A stretch of 64,000 nt of DNA from an uncultured Bacteroidota bacterium (GCA_913062555.1 CAJXVU010000012.1:30264-94263), one strand, 5' to 3'. Shown: positions 26,380-36,524, counted from the first letter of the stretch. Numbers and translations are program-made. The notes: a model not told the origin generated them from the letters alone.

Positions 26380-28626
26380 ATGAGAATGTCGCTTAACAAA
26401 ACACTTTTTTATACGCTAATGACTCTTGTTTTAGTGTCTTGCGTAAAATCTAAGGGACAATTAATTCCAACGGCAAGTACGATTGCTATTAGTGACACAG
26501 ATACTAATGATTCCAAAGTGATTAAAGCGGCTCACGTTGTACCAACTCCTAATCAATATGAGGCTTTAAAAAATGAGTTTATTGCTTTTATTCATTTTGG
26601 ACCCAATACATTTACAAGAATGGAATGGGGTAATGGGATGGAAGACCCCAAAATATTTAATCTTCAAAACCTGGATACCGATCAATGGTGTAAAGCCATG
26701 AAAGCAGCTGGAATGAAAATGGTGATCTTTACTGCCAAACATCATGACGGTTTTGTGCTTTGGCAAAGTCGGTATACAAAACATGGAGTCATGTCATCTC
26801 CCTTTAAAAATGGAAAAGGAGATGTGTTAAAAGAATTGTCGGAATCCTGTAAAAAATACGGCTTAAAACTGGGGGTGTATTTGTCGCCAGCCGATCTATT
26901 CCAAATAGAAAATGCAGAAGGATTATATGGGAACTTAAGTAAATATACCAAACGGACCATCCCAAGGCCTGTTGAAGGTAGACCCTTTGAAAATACGACG
27001 ATTTTTAACTTTAAAGTTGATGATTATAACGAATATTTTTTGAATCAACTCTTTGAGTTGCTTACAGAATATGGGCCGATTGAAGAAGTGTGGTTTGATG
27101 GGGCACATCCAAAAAGAAAAGGAGATCAAAAATACAGCTACTTGGCTTGGAAAGAACTTATTTCGGCATTGGCACCTAAAGCTGTGATTTTTGGAAAACA
27201 AGATATTCGTTGGTGTGGGAATGAGTCCGGGGGAACTAGAGATACAGAATGGAATGTAATTCCTTATCAAGAGGATCCAAAAAACATGAACCATTTTGGA
27301 GATCTTACAGAGATAGATTTAGGGAGTAGATCAAAATTACTAGCAGGGAATTATTTACATTATCAACAAGCAGAAACTAATACATCAATTAGAGAAGGTT
27401 GGTTTTATAGAGATGAAACGAACCAGAAAGTGCGTAGCTCAGATGATGTTTTTGATATGTATGAACGATCTGTTGGGGGTAATTCTACTTTTTTATTAAA
27501 TATTCCTCCAAATAGAGAAGGCACTTTTTCTCCAGAAGATGTAAAAGTTTTGGAAGAAGTTGGGCAGCGATTAAGAGTGACCTATGATGTGAATTTGTTT
27601 GAAAAGGCCAGTGGATCGAATAATGTATTAGATCGCGATTTGAAAAGTTTTGAATTGTTAGACAGCCAAAATGAGATCATTATTACAACGAAGCAGCCCG
27701 TAACTATTAATCGATTAGTGATACAAGAGGCCGTAGCTACCCATAGCGAACGGATAGAAAAACATGCTGCTGATGCTTGGATAGAAAATGCTTGGCAAGA
27801 AATTGCATCAGCCACTAATGTTGGTTATAAACGCATCCTTCGTTTTCCTGAGGTTAGCTCTAGTAAATTCAGAATTCGTGTTTTAGAATCTCGATTTACA
27901 CCTGCAATTTCAAATGTAACCGCACATTATTATAAAACGAGACCACCCCAACTTTCAATTACTAGAACCTTAGAAGGGGACTTAAAAATAAGGCCAAAAA
28001 AACACGATTTTGGATGGAAACCCCATGGTGAGGATATTGCTGGGAATTTAAATTCAGAATATGAAATTAGATATACAACAGATGGATCTGACCCGACAAA
28101 ATCCTCTGAATTATTAAGTCATTCTGTAATAGCCGTTTCAGTTGAACTAAAGGCCGTAGCAGTGGATAAAGGGGAATTTGGGAGTATTGCATCCAAGGGT
28201 TTTGGAATTCTTAAGAAAGATTGGAAAGTTATGGCTACCGATAGTAATAAAGCTAAGCATCAAGCTGGATTTGCGATAGATGATGACCCAATGACGTATT
28301 GGCAATCTTCTGAAAAAGGAAAAACACATTATGTCGCTATTGATTTGGGAAAAGCATATCACCTTAAGGGATTTGCCTACACACCGCAAAAGGAGCATTC
28401 TGAAGGGATGCTGGAGAAAGGAGTTATGAAAGTAAGTGAAGACGGTAAGTCGTGGACAACGTTTGAACATTTTGAATTTGGAAATTTAATAAATGACCCA
28501 GAGGCAAGAACACACATGTTTAAATCTTCTCTAACAACCAGATATGTGCGTATAGAATCAAAAATAATAGCTGGAGGAAAAAGTTCAGCGGCCATCGCAG
28601 AGATTGATTTTTTTGAGTCGGAATAA
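26380..28626 (+). CDS. Alpha-L-fucosidase, GH29, lipoprotein with C-terminal F5/8C-like domain
   Basis: This 748-residue lipoprotein has the lipobox LVSC (Cys21). The GH29 barrel spans about 45-400, with FIAFIHFGPNTF, TAKHHDGFVLW and EEVWFDGAHP (nucleophile Asp240). Next comes a linking beta-sandwich, then a chitobiase-C-terminal-like segment (EIRYTTDGSDPT, about 565-600). A discoidin/F5-8C (CBM32-like) module fills about 605-748. The FGPNTF form is typical of the GH29 group with relaxed or 1,3/1,4 linkage specificity, but that is suggestive only. The lipid anchor places it at a membrane, probably the cell surface. Confidence 0.92.
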   Translation: MRMSLNKTLFYTLMTLVLVSCVKSKGQLIPTASTIAISDTDTNDSKVIKAAHVVPTPNQYEALKNEFIAFIHFGPNTFTRMEWGNGMEDPKIFNLQNLDTDQWCKAMKAAGMKMVIFTAKHHDGFVLWQSRYTKHGVMSSPFKNGKGDVLKELSESCKKYGLKLGVYLSPADLFQIENAEGLYGNLSKYTKRTIPRPVEGRPFENTTIFNFKVDDYNEYFLNQLFELLTEYGPIEEVWFDGAHPKRKGDQKYSYLAWKELISALAPKAVIFGKQDIRWCGNESGGTRDTEWNVIPYQEDPKNMNHFGDLTEIDLGSRSKLLAGNYLHYQQAETNTSIREGWFYRDETNQKVRSSDDVFDMYERSVGGNSTFLLNIPPNREGTFSPEDVKVLEEVGQRLRVTYDVNLFEKASGSNNVLDRDLKSFELLDSQNEIIITTKQPVTINRLVIQEAVATHSERIEKHAADAWIENAWQEIASATNVGYKRILRFPEVSSSKFRIRVLESRFTPAISNVTAHYYKTRPPQLSITRTLEGDLKIRPKKHDFGWKPHGEDIAGNLNSEYEIRYTTDGSDPTKSSELLSHSVIAVSVELKAVAVDKGEFGSIASKGFGILKKDWKVMATDSNKAKHQAGFAIDDDPMTYWQSSEKGKTHYVAIDLGKAYHLKGFAYTPQKEHSEGMLEKGVMKVSEDGKSWTTFEHFEFGNLINDPEARTHMFKSSLTTRYVRIESKIIAGGKSSAAIAEIDFFESE

Positions 28627-28655
28627 AAAAAAGTTGTAAAAATAATAGATAGAAT

Positions 28656-29516
28656 ATGAAATTAATACGATTTGGAATAGAAGGAAATGAAAAACCAGGA
28701 GTGCAATTGCAAAGTGGCACGCGTATAGATGTTAGCGGTTTTGGTGAAGATTATACCGAAGCCTTTTTTGGAGGAGATAGTATTAATCGCTTAGAAGCCT
28801 GGTTAAAAACCAATATGGAAAGTTGTGAGGTTGTACCAAATACGGTGCGATTAGGCGCTCCTTTATGTCGGCCTTCAAAAATAGTTTGTGTAGGTTTAAA
28901 TTATGCAAAACATGCTGCAGAGAGTGGTATGGCTGTCCCAAAAGAACCAGTTTTGTTTTTTAAAGCAACCTCGGCAATGGTAGGGCCTAATGATGATTTA
29001 ATTATTCCTAAAAACAGTGAGAAAACAGACTGGGAAGTAGAATTGGCCGTGGTTATTGGGAAAAAAGCAAGTTATGTGTCTGAAGCAAATGCGCTTGACC
29101 ATGTAGCTGGTTATGTGTTGCATAATGATTATAGTGAGCGTGAATTTCAGCTTGAAAAAGAAGGGCAATGGGTGAAAGGAAAAAGTTGTGACACCTTTGC
29201 GCCATTAGGACCATTTATTGCTACAGCTAATGAGATTAAAGACCCTAATAATTTGAATTTGTGGTTAACATTAAATGGTGAAGAAATGCAAAACAGTAAT
29301 ACGGACGATTTTGTATTTAATATACAGGAAGTTGTTAGCTATATCAGCCAATATATGACCTTATTACCAGGAGATATTATCTCGACAGGAACCCCTTTTG
29401 GGGTTGGACTAGGATTGAATCCTCCTAAATATTTAAAAGCAGGTGATGTCGTAGAATTGGGAATTGAAGGCTTAGGAACATCTAAGCAAGTCTGTAAAGC
29501 TTTCAACAGAGAATAA
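28656..29516 (+). CDS. 2,4-diketo-3-deoxy-L-fuconate hydrolase (FAH family)
   Basis: This 286-residue cytoplasmic enzyme of the fumarylacetoacetate hydrolase family has the hallmark CVGLNYAKHAAE, the metal site DWEVELAVVIG and NDYSERE. Members in fucose clusters split 2,4-diketo-3-deoxy-L-fuconate into pyruvate and L-lactate. Here the L-lactate dehydrogenase at 39107 fits that product. It lies between the GH29 genes and the lactonase, and the whole set is in one direction with 13-29 bp gaps. The family is certain; the substrate follows from context. Confidence 0.87.
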   Translation: MKLIRFGIEGNEKPGVQLQSGTRIDVSGFGEDYTEAFFGGDSINRLEAWLKTNMESCEVVPNTVRLGAPLCRPSKIVCVGLNYAKHAAESGMAVPKEPVLFFKATSAMVGPNDDLIIPKNSEKTDWEVELAVVIGKKASYVSEANALDHVAGYVLHNDYSEREFQLEKEGQWVKGKSCDTFAPLGPFIATANEIKDPNNLNLWLTLNGEEMQNSNTDDFVFNIQEVVSYISQYMTLLPGDIISTGTPFGVGLGLNPPKYLKAGDVVELGIEGLGTSKQVCKAFNRE

Positions 29517-29529
29517 ACAGAGGCAGTAC

Positions 29530-30360
29530 ATGAAAATAGATGCACATCAACATTTTTGGATTTTCGATCCAGTAAGGGACAGATGGATTGACGACAGTAT
29601 GAACGTCATTCAAAAGGACTTTCTTCCGGAAATGTTAGCTCCTATTTTAAAAAAATATGATTTTGATGGTTGTATCGCAGTACAAGCTGACCAATCAGAA
29701 ACAGAGACTCAGTTTTTACTGGATTTGGCTAGTAAAAATACAATCGTAAAAGGCGTTGTAGGCTGGGTGGATTTATGTGCCGATAATGTGGAGGAACGCT
29801 TAGCGCATTTTTCCAAAAACAAAAAGTTTAAAGGCGTGCGACATATTGTACAGGCTGAGCCTAAGGATTTTATGCTTCGAACCAATTTCCAACATGGGAT
29901 TTCGAAACTTGAACAGTTTGGATTAGCCTATGATATTTTAATTATTCCCGAACAACTCCCTGCAGCGATTGCTATAGTAAAAGCTTTTCCCAAACAACAA
30001 TTTATTGTCGACCATATTGCTAAGCCCTTAATTCAAAAGAGGGAACTAGAGCCTTGGAAAACCAATATAGAAGCTTTGGCGGAATATTCAAATGTGTATT
30101 GTAAGATTTCTGGAATGCAAACGGAAGCCGATGCAAAGCGTTGGAAATATGACGATTTTGTTCCGTATTTGGATGTGATTTTTAATGCTTTTGGTGTGGA
30201 TAAACTACTTTATGGTTCCGATTGGCCTGTATGTCTATTAGCCGCTAATTATGGCGAACAGCTAAATGTTTTAGAGCGATATATGTCCCGTTTTTCTGAA
30301 GCACAGAAAGCGAAGGTTATGGGTGGGAATGCAATTAATTTTTACAATTTAAATACCTGA
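29530..30360 (+). CDS. L-fuconolactonase (amidohydrolase family)
   Basis: This 276-residue cytoplasmic protein of the amidohydrolase-2 (COG3618) family opens with IDAHQHFW (His6, His8 metal ligands). VDHIAKP and YGSDWPV follow as the later metal/catalytic segments. It hydrolyses L-fucono-1,5-lactone to L-fuconate, the second pathway step. Length is normal. Its stop overlaps the start of the GH95 gene by one base, and it follows the diketo-acid hydrolase by 13 bp. Confidence 0.87.
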   Translation: MKIDAHQHFWIFDPVRDRWIDDSMNVIQKDFLPEMLAPILKKYDFDGCIAVQADQSETETQFLLDLASKNTIVKGVVGWVDLCADNVEERLAHFSKNKKFKGVRHIVQAEPKDFMLRTNFQHGISKLEQFGLAYDILIIPEQLPAAIAIVKAFPKQQFIVDHIAKPLIQKRELEPWKTNIEALAEYSNVYCKISGMQTEADAKRWKYDDFVPYLDVIFNAFGVDKLLYGSDWPVCLLAANYGEQLNVLERYMSRFSEAQKAKVMGGNAINFYNLNT

Positions 30361-32750
30361 TGTTTATAATGAATTCGACTTTTGTAAAAGAATGGAGCAA
30401 GACTTTATCAATTGTGCTTTTTGTAGGATTTGGTTTTTCCTGCGAAGAAAAATCGGAAATGGCAGAATTAATTTGGTATAGTCAACCTGCTGAAAAATGG
30501 ATGGAAGCTTTACCCGTTGGTAATGGTAGATTGGGAGCAATGGTTTTTGGAGACCCTCATAACGAACGTATTCAGCTTAATGAAGATTCAATGTGGGCTG
30601 GTGGACCCGATTGGGGAGATTCTAAAGGAACTCCTGAAGATTTGGAAGACATAAGAACACTTTTAAAAAAAGGAGAGCATCATAAAGTAGACCAACTCAT
30701 TGTAGATAAATTCTCTTACAAATCTGTAAAAAGATCGCATCAAACCATGGGAGATCTATTTATCGATTTTAAGAACAAAGCGAAGATCGAAAACTATAAG
30801 AGATCCCTGAATTTGGATGATGCTTTGGTCACAGTAAGCTATACCGCCGATGGTAACTCTTACTCCGAAAAAGTGTTTTCCTCAGCAGCAGACGATGTAT
30901 TGGTTATAGAGTTATCTACAACAGCCAAAGAAGGGATGAATTTCAACTTAAAATTAGATAGACCTCAGGATCATGGAAATACAACAGTAAAATTATCCAA
31001 TCCTTCTAATAATGAAATAAATATGTTGGGGATGGTGACCCAATTTGGTGGAATGAAAGATTCAAAACCATTTCCAATAGATTATGGGGTAAAGTTTGAA
31101 ACGCGGTTAAAAGTTAGAAATAATTCTGGAACGGTCGAAGCTAAAAACGGAGCGCTTGCTTTAAATGGCGTCCATAAGGCAACACTATTTATTGTGTGTA
31201 ACACCTCATTCTATCATGAAGACTACAAGAAGAAAAACACGGAAACTTTAAGGAGATTAGAAGATAAATCATTTGAAGATTTATTAATTCGGCATTCTCA
31301 AAATTATCAAGAATTATATCATCGTGTCGCATTAGATTTGGGCGGTCACGAGTTAGATTCTATAGCTACTGATAATCGATTAAAACGAATTAAGGATGGT
31401 CATGACGACCCAGATTTGGCTGCTAAGTTATTTAAGTATGGGCGCTATTTATTAATAGCTAGTTCCAGACCAGGAACGAACCCCGCAAATTTGCAAGGCT
31501 TATGGAATGAGCATATCGAAGCCCCTTGGAACGCCGATTATCATTTAAATATTAATCTTCAAATGAACTATTGGCCTGCAGAGGTCACTAATTTAAGTGA
31601 GTTGCATCAACCATTTTTCGATTTAATAGACCGAGCAATTATACGAGGGGAAGCCTTAGCTAAAAATCAATATGGTACAGAAAGAGGGGCTGTTTTGCAT
31701 CATACAACAGATCTTTGGGCGACCCCTTGGATGCGTGCAGAACGAGCGTATTGGGGTTCTTGGATTCATGGTGGTGGATGGTCCTCACAACATTACTGGG
31801 AACATTATCAGTACACACAAAATCAAGATTTTTTAAAAAACAGAGCCTATCCTATTATGAAATCATTTGCCGAATTTTATCTAGACTGGTTGGTAAAAGA
31901 TGAACAACAGCTAGCCTGGGTTTCAGCTCCGGAAACATCCCCCGAAAATTCGTTTATGACAAAGGAAGGCAATCCAGCGTCAGTATCTTTTGGGAGTGCC
32001 ATGGGGCACCAAATTATAGCTGAATTGTTTGATAATGTTTTGAGTGCTGCTGAAATTTTGAATTATAATGATGCCTTTATTAAGGAGGTGCAAGTAAAAC
32101 GCCAATCATTATATCCAGGTGTGGTTATAGGTCAGGATGGAAGAATTCTCGAGTGGAATGAGCCCTATCAAGAGCATGAAAAAGGACATCGTCACACGTC
32201 ACATCTATATGCATTACATCCAGGCGATGACATTGTAGAAAGCAATACCGTAGCATTTGAAGCTGCTAAAAAAACAATAGCACATAGATTGCAATATGGA
32301 GGGGCAGGAACAGGCTGGAGTCGTGCATGGATGATAAATCTTAATGCCCGATTATTAGACGAAAAATCTATTGAAGAAAATATTAAAAAGTTCATGCAAA
32401 TATCAGTTGCCGATAATATGTTTGACGAGCATCCGCCTTTTCAAATTGATGGTAATTTTGGATTTACAGCTGGGGTTGCAGAGTTGTTGATGCAATCGCA
32501 TGAAGATTTTATTAGAATTCTGCCAACACTTCCCCAGAATTGGAAGACTGGGCACATAAAGGGATTGAAGGCTAGAGGGAATATTGAAATCGATATAGAA
32601 TGGAAAGATGGTAAATTGATTAATTTAGGGCTGTTGTCTAAAAAGACCCAAATAAGTAATATTAAATATGGATCTTTATTGATGGAAATTGAATTGCAAA
32701 GCAATAAAAAAATGTGGTTGGATGAAAAATTGAAACTGATAAAAAAATAA
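30360..32750 (+). CDS. Alpha-L-fucosidase-like GH95 lipoprotein
   Basis: This 796-residue lipoprotein has a lipobox GFSC (Cys28; Met4 is an alternative start). The N-terminal GH95 beta domain begins with WYSQPAEKWMEALPVGNGRLGAMVFG. The (alpha/alpha)6 barrel shows WNADYHLNINLQMNYWPAE, which carries the paired asparagines, the segment ILEWNEPYQEHEKGHRHTSH with the acid glutamate, and PPFQIDGNFG with the base-side aspartate. GH95 members are inverting enzymes, mostly 1,2-alpha-L-fucosidases, with some alpha-L-galactosidases. It complements the retaining GH29 set. The start overlaps the lactonase stop (TGATG), and the sulfatase follows after 4 bp. Confidence 0.93.
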   Translation: MFIMNSTFVKEWSKTLSIVLFVGFGFSCEEKSEMAELIWYSQPAEKWMEALPVGNGRLGAMVFGDPHNERIQLNEDSMWAGGPDWGDSKGTPEDLEDIRTLLKKGEHHKVDQLIVDKFSYKSVKRSHQTMGDLFIDFKNKAKIENYKRSLNLDDALVTVSYTADGNSYSEKVFSSAADDVLVIELSTTAKEGMNFNLKLDRPQDHGNTTVKLSNPSNNEINMLGMVTQFGGMKDSKPFPIDYGVKFETRLKVRNNSGTVEAKNGALALNGVHKATLFIVCNTSFYHEDYKKKNTETLRRLEDKSFEDLLIRHSQNYQELYHRVALDLGGHELDSIATDNRLKRIKDGHDDPDLAAKLFKYGRYLLIASSRPGTNPANLQGLWNEHIEAPWNADYHLNINLQMNYWPAEVTNLSELHQPFFDLIDRAIIRGEALAKNQYGTERGAVLHHTTDLWATPWMRAERAYWGSWIHGGGWSSQHYWEHYQYTQNQDFLKNRAYPIMKSFAEFYLDWLVKDEQQLAWVSAPETSPENSFMTKEGNPASVSFGSAMGHQIIAELFDNVLSAAEILNYNDAFIKEVQVKRQSLYPGVVIGQDGRILEWNEPYQEHEKGHRHTSHLYALHPGDDIVESNTVAFEAAKKTIAHRLQYGGAGTGWSRAWMINLNARLLDEKSIEENIKKFMQISVADNMFDEHPPFQIDGNFGFTAGVAELLMQSHEDFIRILPTLPQNWKTGHIKGLKARGNIEIDIEWKDGKLINLGLLSKKTQISNIKYGSLLMEIELQSNKKMWLDEKLKLIKK

Positions 32751-32754
32751 ATTT

Positions 32755-34293
32755 ATGAAATATGGACCTTTTGTTTTTGTAATGATTGTTGGGTTTTTTT
32801 TAGGCGGCTGCACTTCTAAAATGATGAAAGTAAAACAACCAAATATTATTCTCTTTTTAGTTGATGATATGGGTTGGCAAGATACTTCAGTTCCGTTTTG
32901 GGATAAAAAGACAGCCTATAATTCACTTTATAAGACACCAAATATGGAGCGTTTGGCAGCTGAAGGTATGAAGTTTACTGATGCATACGCTACAGCGGTT
33001 TGCTCTCCAACACGGGTGAGTCTAATGACAGGGATGAATGCTGCGAAGCATCGGGTTACCAACTGGACCTTACGGAAAGATAATATCCAGCCAATGGAAA
33101 AAAACCACCCGCATTTAACCTTTCCTCAATGGAATGTCAATGGATTGAGTCCTGTCGCGGGAATAGATTATTCAGTACACGCAACAACATTACCAACAGC
33201 ACTTAAAAATGCAGGTTATTTTACAATTCATAGTGGGAAATCACATTTGGGAGCCAATGATACTCCTGGCGAAAATCCACTTAATATTGGTTTTGATATC
33301 AATATAGGAGGACATGCTGCCGGTGCTCCTGGAAGTTACTTAGGGATAGATAATTTCGGAAATGATAAAAAAGGAAGAGAAGTTTGGGCCGTACCGGGAA
33401 TGGAGGATTATTATGGTGAGGATATATTTTTAACCGAAGCGTTAACGCTAGAAGCTATGAAAGCTATCGATACTGCAGTAGCCACCAAAAAGCCATTCTT
33501 TTTATTTATGGCACATTATGCAATCCATACGCCGCTAATGGAAGATAAACGGTTCATACAAAAATATATTGATCTAGGATTAGATCTTAAAGAGGCAAAA
33601 TATGCCGCTTTAATTGAAGGGATGGATAAAAGTTTAGGTGATCTTATGGATTATTTAGAAACTAATAATTTGGATGACAATACAATTATTATGTTCATGT
33701 CCGATAATGGCGGCTTAAGCGCTGTTGCCCGTGGCGGAGAGAAACATACTCATAATAAACCTTTGGCAAGTGGAAAGGGATCAGTATATGAAGGGGGAAT
33801 TAGGGAGCCAATGCTTGTAAAATGGCCGGGTACAATAAAACCAAATTCGGTGTCGGGAGAATATTTAATCATTGAAGATTTCTATCCAACGATTCTTGAA
33901 ATGGCTGGAATTAGGAATGCTGAAACCGTTCAAACCATTGATGGGGTTAGTTTTATGCCGCTTTTGAAAGGTGAGGAATTTGACTCTAGTGAACGGGCGT
34001 TATTTTGGCATTATCCCAATGAATGGGGGCCTTCAGGGCCTGGAATTGGAGCGTCGAGTGCCGTTAGATTGGGAGATTGGAAATTTATTTATTATCATCT
34101 AGATCAACGGATGGAGTTGTTCAATCTTAAAGACGATATCGGCGAACAAAATAATAGGATTGAGAACCAACCACAAAAAACAAGAGAGCTGGCAAAAATA
34201 TTGTCAGATTATTTGATAAAAGTTAAAGCACAAATGCCGTCAAATAAGGCAACGAATAAAGTAATACCTATGCCAATTAAAAATTTGAAATGA
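32755..34293 (+). CDS. Sulfatase (S1 family) lipoprotein
   Basis: This 512-residue lipoprotein (lipobox LGGC, Cys19) is of the formylglycine-dependent S1 class. Metal-site Asp37-Asp38 (VDDMG) and the nucleophile motif Cys83-Ser-Pro-Thr-Arg87 are visible, with Cys83 the residue converted to formylglycine. GKSHLG, AHYAIHTP and SDNGG follow, as in arylsulfatase-type enzymes. It probably removes sulfate from fucose residues, given the locus, but S1 subfamily and position specificity cannot be read from sequence. No maturation enzyme gene is in the window. Its stop overlaps the next start by four bases (ATGA). Confidence 0.92.
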   Translation: MKYGPFVFVMIVGFFLGGCTSKMMKVKQPNIILFLVDDMGWQDTSVPFWDKKTAYNSLYKTPNMERLAAEGMKFTDAYATAVCSPTRVSLMTGMNAAKHRVTNWTLRKDNIQPMEKNHPHLTFPQWNVNGLSPVAGIDYSVHATTLPTALKNAGYFTIHSGKSHLGANDTPGENPLNIGFDINIGGHAAGAPGSYLGIDNFGNDKKGREVWAVPGMEDYYGEDIFLTEALTLEAMKAIDTAVATKKPFFLFMAHYAIHTPLMEDKRFIQKYIDLGLDLKEAKYAALIEGMDKSLGDLMDYLETNNLDDNTIIMFMSDNGGLSAVARGGEKHTHNKPLASGKGSVYEGGIREPMLVKWPGTIKPNSVSGEYLIIEDFYPTILEMAGIRNAETVQTIDGVSFMPLLKGEEFDSSERALFWHYPNEWGPSGPGIGASSAVRLGDWKFIYYHLDQRMELFNLKDDIGEQNNRIENQPQKTRELAKILSDYLIKVKAQMPSNKATNKVIPMPIKNLK

Positions 34294-36446
34294 AAAGAAT
34301 AAACTATATGGTTTTGCCATTTGTTATTTTGATTATTGGATGTAGTGAAAGCTATAAAATCACCAAGTCAATAGATTGGCTTATCGATAATTCAACCTAT
34401 GCAGCAACTATTTCCGAAGAAAATCAGAGCCTTGTTTTGAGTAATGGTTTAGTATACAGGAAGATTAAAATTTCTCCAAATGCCGCAACTGTTGAGTTTA
34501 AAAATAGTATTACAGGAGAAACAATGCTAAGGAGTATCAAACCAGAAGCAGAAGTCACATTGAACGGTGAGATGTATGCCGTGGGAGGATTACAAGGGTT
34601 AAAAGAACACGGGTATCTTCTAGAAGAATGGATTGGGAATCTTATTTCAGATTCAACTGCTTTTCAGTATCGTGATCATATAGTAAAACCGATCCAGTCA
34701 AAGATAAAGTGGGATGATAATAAACGATATCATACGTCAAAAACGAACACTCCATCAGGAAAAGAACTCATACTTCAGTTTGAACATCAATCGAAGCACT
34801 TAGAGGGAGTTCGAGTAAATGTGCATTATGAAATATATGATGGATTACCTTTAATATCAAAGTGGATTACTATTGATAATCAGGGGAAATCACCAATTGA
34901 AATTACTAATTTCAGTAATGAGATTTTGGCCTTTCCAGAAGTAGAAAACCCAGTTGAGACTCCGAATTCTTGGAAACGCCCTAATTTACATGTTGAAAGT
35001 GATTATGCTTTTGGAGGCTTTACTACAGGAGAATCAAATACAACAATTTTTTGGGAGACAGATCCGGAGTATACGTCACAAGTTAATTGGAAAATGGAAA
35101 CACCTTGCCTATTGAGAAGTAAACTTCCTGTAGGGCCTAATTTAGTATTGGAAGTAAATTCCAGTTTCGAAAGTTTTCATACTTATGAACTACTTTTAGA
35201 TGGAACAGAGCGAGAGCGAAATACGCTTAGTATGCGTAAAATGTATCGCTCCTTAGCGCCTTGGGCTACAGAGAATCCTATTTTTATGCATCTCACTACC
35301 ACCGAACCAGAGAAAGTTAAAGTAGCAATAGACCAATGTAAAGCAACTGGATATGAAATGGTTATACTTAGTTTTGGAAGTGGACTTAATATGGAAGATA
35401 CTACAAGCGTAAATATCTCAAAATTCAAAGCCTTGGCAGATTATGCGCATGATCAAGGTATTGAACTCGGGGGGTATTCCTTGTTTTCTAGCAGGAAAAT
35501 TAGTGATGCTTACGACGTTATAGATAAAAAAACAGGAAGGCCTGGTGGAGCAAAATTTGGCAATGCGCCTTGTCTTGCTAGTGCATGGGGTTATGAATAT
35601 TTAGAAAAGATTACATATTTTCTAGATAATACGGGCTTTGATTTACTAGAACATGATGGCCCATATCCAGGTGATTATTGTGCGTCTACTACTCATAAAT
35701 TTCATGAAGGATATGAAGATTCGCAATGGGCACAATGGAACATGACCAAACAATTTTACCATTGGCTCAAAGAAAAAGACATTTATTTAAATGCACCGGA
35801 TTTTTATTTTCTTCAAGGGTCAAATAAATGCGGGATTGGTTATAGAGAGGTTAATTGGTCATTGACCAGAGATCAACAAATTCTATTGGGACGACAAAAT
35901 ATTTATGATGGTACTTGGGAAAAATCACCTTCCATGGCATGGACTTTTGTTCCTCTAACCGAATACCATGGCGGTGGAGACGCCGCGACTTTAGAGCCAC
36001 TGAAAGAACACCTAGATGCCTATGAGTCTCATATGGCACAAAATTATGGATCAGGGGTTCAGGCCTGTTATCGAGGGCCGAGATTATTTGATGATACAAC
36101 TACAAAGGACTTGGTAATCGCACAAATAAATCATTACAAAAAATACAGGGATATACTCAATTCAGATATTATACATTTACGAAGACCAGATGGCAGGTCT
36201 TGGGATGGATTTATGCATGTAAATCCTGAATTGAATGAAAAAGGATTGATCATGCTTTTCAATCCCACATTAAAAGTTATTCAAGAAAAAGTAACTCTAC
36301 CCTTATATTATACTGGGAAAATTGATGAGGTAGAGTTGGAGAGTAAAGAAGGTTTGAAAGAAACACAACATTTAAATAGAGCGTTTGAAGTGGAAATAGA
36401 GGTAAATATTCCTGCCAAAGGATATACCTGGTACATCATACGTTAA
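34290..36446 (+). CDS. Unassigned glycoside-hydrolase-like lipoprotein, alpha-galactosidase-related
   Basis: This 718-residue lipoprotein has lipobox IIGC (Cys18). An N-terminal beta-rich domain (about 40-300) resembles the supersandwich of GH36-type enzymes (SNGLVYRKIKI... LISKWITIDNQG). A TIM-barrel-like region follows, with the segment FDLLEHDGPYPGD at about 451-463, in which Asp456 sits where a nucleophile would lie. YREVNWSLTRDQQ and EYHGGGDAATLEPL come next. I do not recognise an established family. Clan GH-D-like is the best guess. Translational overlap with the sulfatase gene indicates that it works on the same sulfated fucoside, perhaps on a galactosyl or unusual branch. Confidence 0.6.
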   Translation: MKRINYMVLPFVILIIGCSESYKITKSIDWLIDNSTYAATISEENQSLVLSNGLVYRKIKISPNAATVEFKNSITGETMLRSIKPEAEVTLNGEMYAVGGLQGLKEHGYLLEEWIGNLISDSTAFQYRDHIVKPIQSKIKWDDNKRYHTSKTNTPSGKELILQFEHQSKHLEGVRVNVHYEIYDGLPLISKWITIDNQGKSPIEITNFSNEILAFPEVENPVETPNSWKRPNLHVESDYAFGGFTTGESNTTIFWETDPEYTSQVNWKMETPCLLRSKLPVGPNLVLEVNSSFESFHTYELLLDGTERERNTLSMRKMYRSLAPWATENPIFMHLTTTEPEKVKVAIDQCKATGYEMVILSFGSGLNMEDTTSVNISKFKALADYAHDQGIELGGYSLFSSRKISDAYDVIDKKTGRPGGAKFGNAPCLASAWGYEYLEKITYFLDNTGFDLLEHDGPYPGDYCASTTHKFHEGYEDSQWAQWNMTKQFYHWLKEKDIYLNAPDFYFLQGSNKCGIGYREVNWSLTRDQQILLGRQNIYDGTWEKSPSMAWTFVPLTEYHGGGDAATLEPLKEHLDAYESHMAQNYGSGVQACYRGPRLFDDTTTKDLVIAQINHYKKYRDILNSDIIHLRRPDGRSWDGFMHVNPELNEKGLIMLFNPTLKVIQEKVTLPLYYTGKIDEVELESKEGLKETQHLNRAFEVEIEVNIPAKGYTWYIIR

Positions 36447-36524
36447 AATTGAGAAACGAACATTTAGAAGAGATTAGATTAGAAATAATGTGGAATTCCC
36501 TTAATAATATTAAATACATGTTTA

